The translations under genes and the position numbers were made by a program. Of a DNA stretch of 64,000 bases, positions 59,097-64,000 are shown piece by piece. The stretch comes from Tetranychus cinnabarinus. Its lineage: Eukaryota > Arthropoda > Arachnida > Trombidiformes > Tetranychidae. The notes beneath the pieces are model-generated. The model saw only the letters and a program-made list of their open reading frames with translations. It searched no databases and had not been told where the DNA came from. How positions within the stretch are numbered: position 1 is the first letter of the stretch; each line of letters begins with the position of its first letter. The stretch covers positions 16,244,001-16,308,000 of the forward strand of contig WHVY01000001.1 of assembly GCA_022266195.1 (NCBI GenBank), given 5' to 3'.

Positions 59097-59432
59097 ATGT
59101 TAAAGAGTTGTTATTGTTGGTGTTTTTTTTTCCTGGCAACTCAGACTTTTGAACAAATTAAAGCTGTCAAATTGAATAACAACTCTTTTTTAGATTCCAA
59201 TCAAAAACTTGATCAATCTTTATCATCCTTGAGTCAATCCTTCAATAGTAACATTTTCATGTCCGGGTTCTGCCATTTTCTGGTCATCATCATCAGTTAC
59301 AAAACCTTAAGAATCACAATTATGACCGTTACTAAGGATACTTTGGCGAGAAGCAAAAAAAAATTGACTTTTAAAAGGTGTTTCACATTTTTGTTAACTC
59401 TTACCGAGTTGAACCCTGAAGACATTTATTAA
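59097..59432 (+). CDS. Possible small secreted protein
   Basis: A 111-codon ATG frame begins MLKSCYCWCFFFLATQTFEQ, which resembles a signal peptide, and continues with an Asn/Ser/Gln-rich stretch (SLSSLSQSFNSN) and a basic tail (ARSKKKLTFKR). I recognise no family and no flanking exons. In this AT-rich spacer such frames can arise by chance, so support is weak. Confidence 0.2.
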   Translation: MLKSCYCWCFFFLATQTFEQIKAVKLNNNSFLDSNQKLDQSLSSLSQSFNSNIFMSGFCHFLVIIISYKTLRITIMTVTKDTLARSKKKLTFKRCFTFLLTLTELNPEDIY

Positions 59433-61440
59433 ATTATATTATATCACAAAATAATGAATCAAGAATGCAGGTAAAGAATCACCAAAATATGGATCAAAAA
59501 AAGTGTTCATCAAAAATGTGATTGAAAAATGTGATAAATGACTGTAAAAGAAACAGTAAATCCGGTTAACCAGATTGAAATCGTTACAATCAATGTTGAA
59601 AATCGTTAGTTTAAATGTAAATCTGTTATTGAAATGTATATTTTTTCATGCCAAACTAAATGTTCAACATTTCAATTTTCAAATCAATAGTCAATTGATT
59701 GGCTTTTTTTTGCGCTTTAAAGAGTTGCTCATTTAACCATGATTAGTTGATTTATATCGCTATCAAGATGAATTACATTCAACTCTTTTGTTTCAACAAA
59801 AAGTCAAAATCAAACAAAAGGTGTGTTTAGATGAAAGTGATAATGATTATTCTGATGATTATCATTTTGTGCTTTTATTAAACATGTTTAAGCTTGAAAA
59901 ATATATTTTGCCAGTTGATTGTTGTCATTATTTCATGTGCAATTTTCAATATCAAAATACACTTCATGTTAATCACTTCAGTAATGATATCCGACAATTG
60001 CAAGAATCAGACAAAAACGTTGAATTTGTCAATTTAAGGCAACACTGAGAATGAAAATCATTAGCAAATCTGTTACAAAGACTAGGAAAGGTATCAACTG
60101 ATTATCAACTCCTAGTACAAGATATATGTGAATATTATGATTTACAATTGAACAATCAATTGAAAGTTTATTGTCATAAACTATTAAGGATATTGTCGTC
60201 TCTTTTGTAACTATTTAACTCTTTTTTTAACCCTCTTTTTAGGCTCTTTTTAGCTCTTTTTGATCTTTTTTTTCTCACTTGTAACTCATTGTTGGTTAAC
60301 AATAAAAAAAAAGAGTTAAGAGGTTTGCTTTTAAAGTGATTTAAAAGGTACTTTAAGTGAGTGAAGAAGAAAAAAAGATTGCAAAAAAAAGGTTGAAATG
60401 ATTCAAGTAAATCCTTTAACCAGTCAATGTTTAACTGGTATATTAATTTGTCAGGTAAGTTTAATTTGTTCACAGAAGAGACGATGAAGTAGGAAACTTG
60501 AGACTCAACAATCAAGGTGTGTTTGAACTGTTAAAAGTTGATCAATGGTTGATGGTTGATATGAGATTCAAGGAAGCAAATAGCTTTGCATTTCCCCATG
60601 AAAGATCGGATGCACAGTCAAGTTGGCTTTTTTTTGCTGTTTGGTTTCATCATAAACACTCTGAATTTCAAGGTTTTTACATGATATGCACCATCAACAC
60701 TCATAACATAAACACAAACAGACACACAACACCAGTAAAAAGCACACATTTTTCACCTTCCAATGTGCTGAGCTAATTGGCTTGATGATAATGAAGATGA
60801 GAGGAAAGGTTAGGAAGGAAAAGCTTAAAACAGCAGGAAACGTTATCGATGTATTCAACGGTAAACATCGATTAATCGGTTGAAAGGCTAAAATCTGGTT
60901 AAAATGTGATTTGTAAATGTAAATCAATCACCAATTTCTGGTTAAACCTTTAGCTTTTTAGTGACCAATTTTAAACTAAATATATTAATAGTTACTTGAT
61001 TTGAGTTTATTGTTGAATTAGAAAGTAAATTAAATTTTACAGCAACAAAAAAAAAGAAGTAAATTAAATTGGATTTTGTGTGTGTGTGAATTGCATACAT
61101 TTTGTATATTAAATTGAATAAAGATGAAGATGGTAAAAGGATGGATGGCGATATTTTCAACAGTCTTACAGTCAGACACACTTTCTTGATTAAATGATTA
61201 GCCAAATTGCTGTTAATGCTGTTACAAATGTAGTAAGACTGACGAAAACTGATGAACAACAAGAAAAATGATTTCTCATTGAAGGTAAGAACACACACAA
61301 AAAAAATAATTGATAAAACAGGAGCTGCAAATGGGTTATCAGTTAATATTGAAAGCAATGAGAGTTATCAGTTTTTCGGGATTTAAACTGAATTAGCTAA
61401 TAGTTATCTTACCCTTCGGGTTGGGGATCTAAAGATAGGG

Positions 61441-61502
61441 AAAGATATGAAGATGATGAAGATGAAGAAAGAGAAAGGTGAAAGATAGAGAGAGAGAGAG
61501 AA
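61441..61502 (+). repeat. GA-rich microsatellite
   Basis: Degenerate GAAGATGAAGAAAGAGAAAG followed by a GAGAGAGAGAGA run. Confidence 0.65.
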
Positions 61503-63139
61503 GATACTAATCATCTGATCCGGTTAAAAAACTTGTTACATTTTGCTAAATAATGGTATAGAGGATGAAGATGATTATGATGTTGTTAATGGTGTTGATG
61601 AGAAACAGGGTTTCACCTGATTTGGATGAAATCTGAGGTAAAAATTTGTATCGACTTATATTCATGATGACACCTTAAAACACTTATTTCATCAGGTAAC
61701 ATTAAATTGTAACATCAAAGGATTACAGGTTTACATGTGTTTGACAATTGGTTACATTTGAATGGATGTTGGTTTGTTGGTAAAACAATTGTCTCTCATT
61801 GATATTCATACAAGTCAAGAGTAAAATCATCTGGAAAAGGTCAATCATGATAATTTTATATTTAGTGATGGATATTTATGGATGATTTAATGTTGAATAA
61901 AGGTAAAATTTGTTTAGTCTGTTCTCGATTGTCAACATTATCATTAGATAACAACGTTATTACAACAGACAGTGACCCTTTTGCACTAAAAAAATGGGTA
62001 AAAAATATAATCAAAAGATCATCTTGAATCATCATCATAAAAACATGATCATTATCGCATCATGATTATAATGGTTATCATTGGAGCTTACTATACCCAT
62101 TAGCCCAACAATTAACCGTCAATTGTTTATGAAAACCCAAAAGGTTACCATTGAAAAATGTCAACCCAAAAGCATGTCTCAAACTGAAAAAACCTGGTTT
62201 AACCAGATTTTTCAATGTTGCCAATTCTGTAATTTTGGGTGATAAATGTCATAATGTTAAGTCAGATTAGGTTAAGGCCAATAACAATTGAACTTGCTTT
62301 ACCTTCAACATTACAAAGGTTTTAGTTGAACTTATTTTTATGGCAAGAAAAGCATTTTTTGTCCCTTTTTTGTCTCTTTTTGTCCTCATCTTTTCATAAC
62401 GATAAATAATAATAAGCTTTTTGTCTTAACCATTTGTCTTAAACATTATCATTAGTATCAACTATTATCATTAACAGCAACAAATAAGCGCTCAAACAGC
62501 GTTTTCTGGGACATTCGTTATGCACCATCTCATCATCTTTATCATCATCTTACCCTTTTGCCTTGACTTGCCCTTCATCCAACCCAATCGGTTAACCCGA
62601 CCATTTATAACCGTCTATTATCATTATAATCAAAATTATTTCATCGCCAAAACATTATATAAATATATTGCTATTGATTATTATCATTGCCAAAACTTCA
62701 TTATCCAAACTCATCACAATTAGAAATGCAAAAAAAATGAATTTTAAATAAAACATTTCATAATAAACTGTTAACCTTAAGAGTTGACAATGAATGTTAT
62801 AAGCTGAACTTCATCGGATAGTTGGTAATTTAACAATTTCATGATGACTTCACTAATAAACACTGATTACGTTTCAATGAATAACGCATTTAGAAACATT
62901 GAATATTTGCTTAAAAAGCCAACGCAAATGGACTAAACACGTCAAACGGGCGTTTGTTTATTACACTCAACATCATAAATATAAAACGTTATATTTATAA
63001 TGTATCTAATAAGGTAAATGGACAGCATCAAAAAAAGTGCGCAAAATGAAATATAAAAATGTATATAAAAAATCAAAGTTTGCTACTAAATTTTGTCTCT
63101 TTTTTAATACATTTTATGTGTTAGTTTTTAATGTGAAAT

Positions 63140-63300
63140 GTAATAATAATGATGATAATGATAATAATAATATAGATATAAATATATTTATATATTTATA
63201 TATAAAAGCTAATAATATGATAATGATACCGATGATATTAGATTTATATTTATATAAAAAAAAGTAAAATATATAAATATATAATATATATAAATATAAT
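63140..63300 (+). repeat. AT-rich microsatellite region
   Basis: AATAATGATGATAATGATAA passing into runs of ATAAATATATTTATATATTT type. Low-complexity; open frames across it are incidental. Confidence 0.7.
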
Positions 63301-63344
63301 GTGTATGTCAGTCTGAATGTGGATGAGGACGATGCGTGTGTGTG

Positions 63345-63674
63345 TTAGACGTTCAGGTCAAAAGTGACCTGCGATGCATTACCTGGTATTGCAACAATAT
63401 ATGGCCTTTCAAGTTGATCAACCAAAGCTAAGGTTGATGAAGGTGGATCAAGGTGGCAAGAAGAGTCAAGAAGAGGAAAAAAATGAACGTCAGAAATGAC
63501 GACGATCGTCAATGATGACGCTGAGAATGGTTGAGGTTGATGAGGATGAGGATGAAGACAGAGAAAAAGATGAAGCAAAAAGAGAGTCAATAAGCCTTGA
63601 GGGTAAAGAGATTCATGAATATATCGAAACGTTATTTTAATTGGTTTAGAAGTGAATTTTAAAATTGATCTCAA
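63345..63674 (-). CDS. Possible 3' terminal exon, unassigned
   Basis: A minus-strand frame without its own ATG starts just after CTTTAG (acceptor-like) and ends with a normal-looking peptide (LALVDQLERPYIVAIPGNAS, QVTFDLNV) before a stop. A hydrophobic stretch (LLTLFLLHLFLCL) lies in its middle. If real, the rest of the gene is to the right, beyond or near the window edge. No family recognised; weak support. Confidence 0.2.
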   Translation of the reverse strand: MRSILKFTSKPIKITFRYIHESLYPQGLLTLFLLHLFLCLHPHPHQPQPFSASSLTIVVISDVHFFPLLDSSCHLDPPSSTLALVDQLERPYIVAIPGNASQVTFDLNV

Positions 63675-63919
63675 CTAAAGATACGAGTCACGTCTTGACC
63701 AACATGATTGGACTGAGAGAGAGAGAGGCTCAAGAATTGATGATGACAAGTGAAGATGAACAAGAGAGAGAAATGGAATGATAATCATCATTGTCGTCAT
63801 CAGTCAACATGAGTGTTTCATCATGTACAGATAGATTTACCGTTTCGATTCACTCGAATAGATGATAATTGGTGTTTCTTAACGAGCAAAGTAAACATTC
63901 AACAGATCAATTGATACAC

Positions 63920-63995
63920 TTGTCAAGATGATTCTCGACTAGTGCAACACTCGTTTCGGGTAAGACTGGTGTTGCACTGATGAACGTCAAGACAA
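63920..63995 (+). ncRNA. 76-nt precursor-like hairpin
   Basis: AGTGCAACAC (63941-63950) and GTGTTGCACT (63969-63978) form a perfect 10-bp stem closed by an 18-base loop. Below it, after an internal loop, TTC, GATG and TTGTC on the left can pair with GAA, CGTC (one G-U) and GACAA on the right, down to 63920 and 63995. The roughly 22-bp imperfect stem and total length suit a microRNA precursor, but I do not recognise the mature sequence and chance folding is possible. The reverse strand would fold similarly. Confidence 0.3.
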
Positions 63996-64000
63996 CCAAA

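Larger units (their letters stand above)
59433..63340. other. Spacer with simple repeats, no gene seen
   Basis: Nearly 4 kb without a supportable gene. Open frames at 59788, 60174 (minus), 60942 (minus), 62520 and 63037 are low-complexity or lack an ATG. GA-rich sequence lies at 61441-61502 and an AT-rich microsatellite at about 63140-63300. Confidence 0.5.

Noticed and set aside
59788..60048. 86-codon plus-strand frame
   Set aside because: It begins at TTG, not ATG, has no signal peptide or family motif and lies in a low-complexity spacer.
60174..60515. Lysine-rich 113-codon minus-strand frame
   Set aside because: It is low-complexity, derived from A/T-rich simple sequence, with no recognisable domain or flanking exons.

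Overview
This is a window of AT-rich eukaryotic nuclear DNA. Genes have GT-AG introns, no operons, long noncoding spacers and many simple repeats. The protein set (SRP54, cytochrome c oxidase subunit 4, an SLC26 transporter, a CPEB2-4/Orb2-type protein, a Kir channel, an ABCG transporter, an array of 7-TM chemoreceptors) points to an arthropod. The large divergent chemoreceptor family, decayed F-box/LRR-like genes and a large intron-free ABCG gene make a mite, most likely a spider mite (Tetranychidae), my best guess. That assignment is inference.

Layout. 0.1-4.6 kb is a cluster of broken gene copies: an F-box/LRR-like gene, an aldo-keto reductase fragment, a vaccinia-related-kinase-type (VRK) kinase, an unassigned two-exon remnant and an FGF-receptor-like tyrosine kinase. 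5.8-12.4 kb holds three tandem gustatory-receptor-like genes on the minus strand, each with four exons and exactly 427 codons, plus a relic of a further copy. 13.5-22.1 kb holds COX4 divergent from SRP54, a small UPF0729/C18orf32-like gene, and a second nearly identical COX4 copy within a block that looks paralogous to the COX4-SRP54 region but lacks SRP54. 26.1-32.7 kb is a four-exon SLC26 anion transporter. 34.0-35.3 kb is a secreted glycine-rich protein. 39.2-42.4 kb is a CPEB gene with a glutamine-rich N terminus, bracketed by mobile DNA: a TA-flanked MITE 2 bp after its stop codon and an apparently complete mariner-type transposon 243 bp before its start codon. 46.8-48.7 kb is an intron-free Kir channel and 53.3-56.1 kb an intron-free ABCG half-transporter. 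From 56.2 kb to the end I see no convincing gene.

Mobile and structured DNA seen directly: a 1.45-kb mariner-type element with 160-bp terminal inverted repeats and an intact transposase; a 267-bp hAT-type MITE with a perfect 8-bp target-site duplication; two TA-flanked MITEs (168 and 359 bp); an 8-bp direct repeat around a 19-bp palindrome that looks like a collapsed hAT insertion; and two precursor-like hairpins (37994-38106 and 63920-63995). I found no tRNA, rRNA or CRISPR. I found no single new gene system. The most unusual signals are the mobile DNA tightly bracketing CPEB, the COX4 duplication, the hairpins, and a Kir channel lacking both acidic rectification residues.
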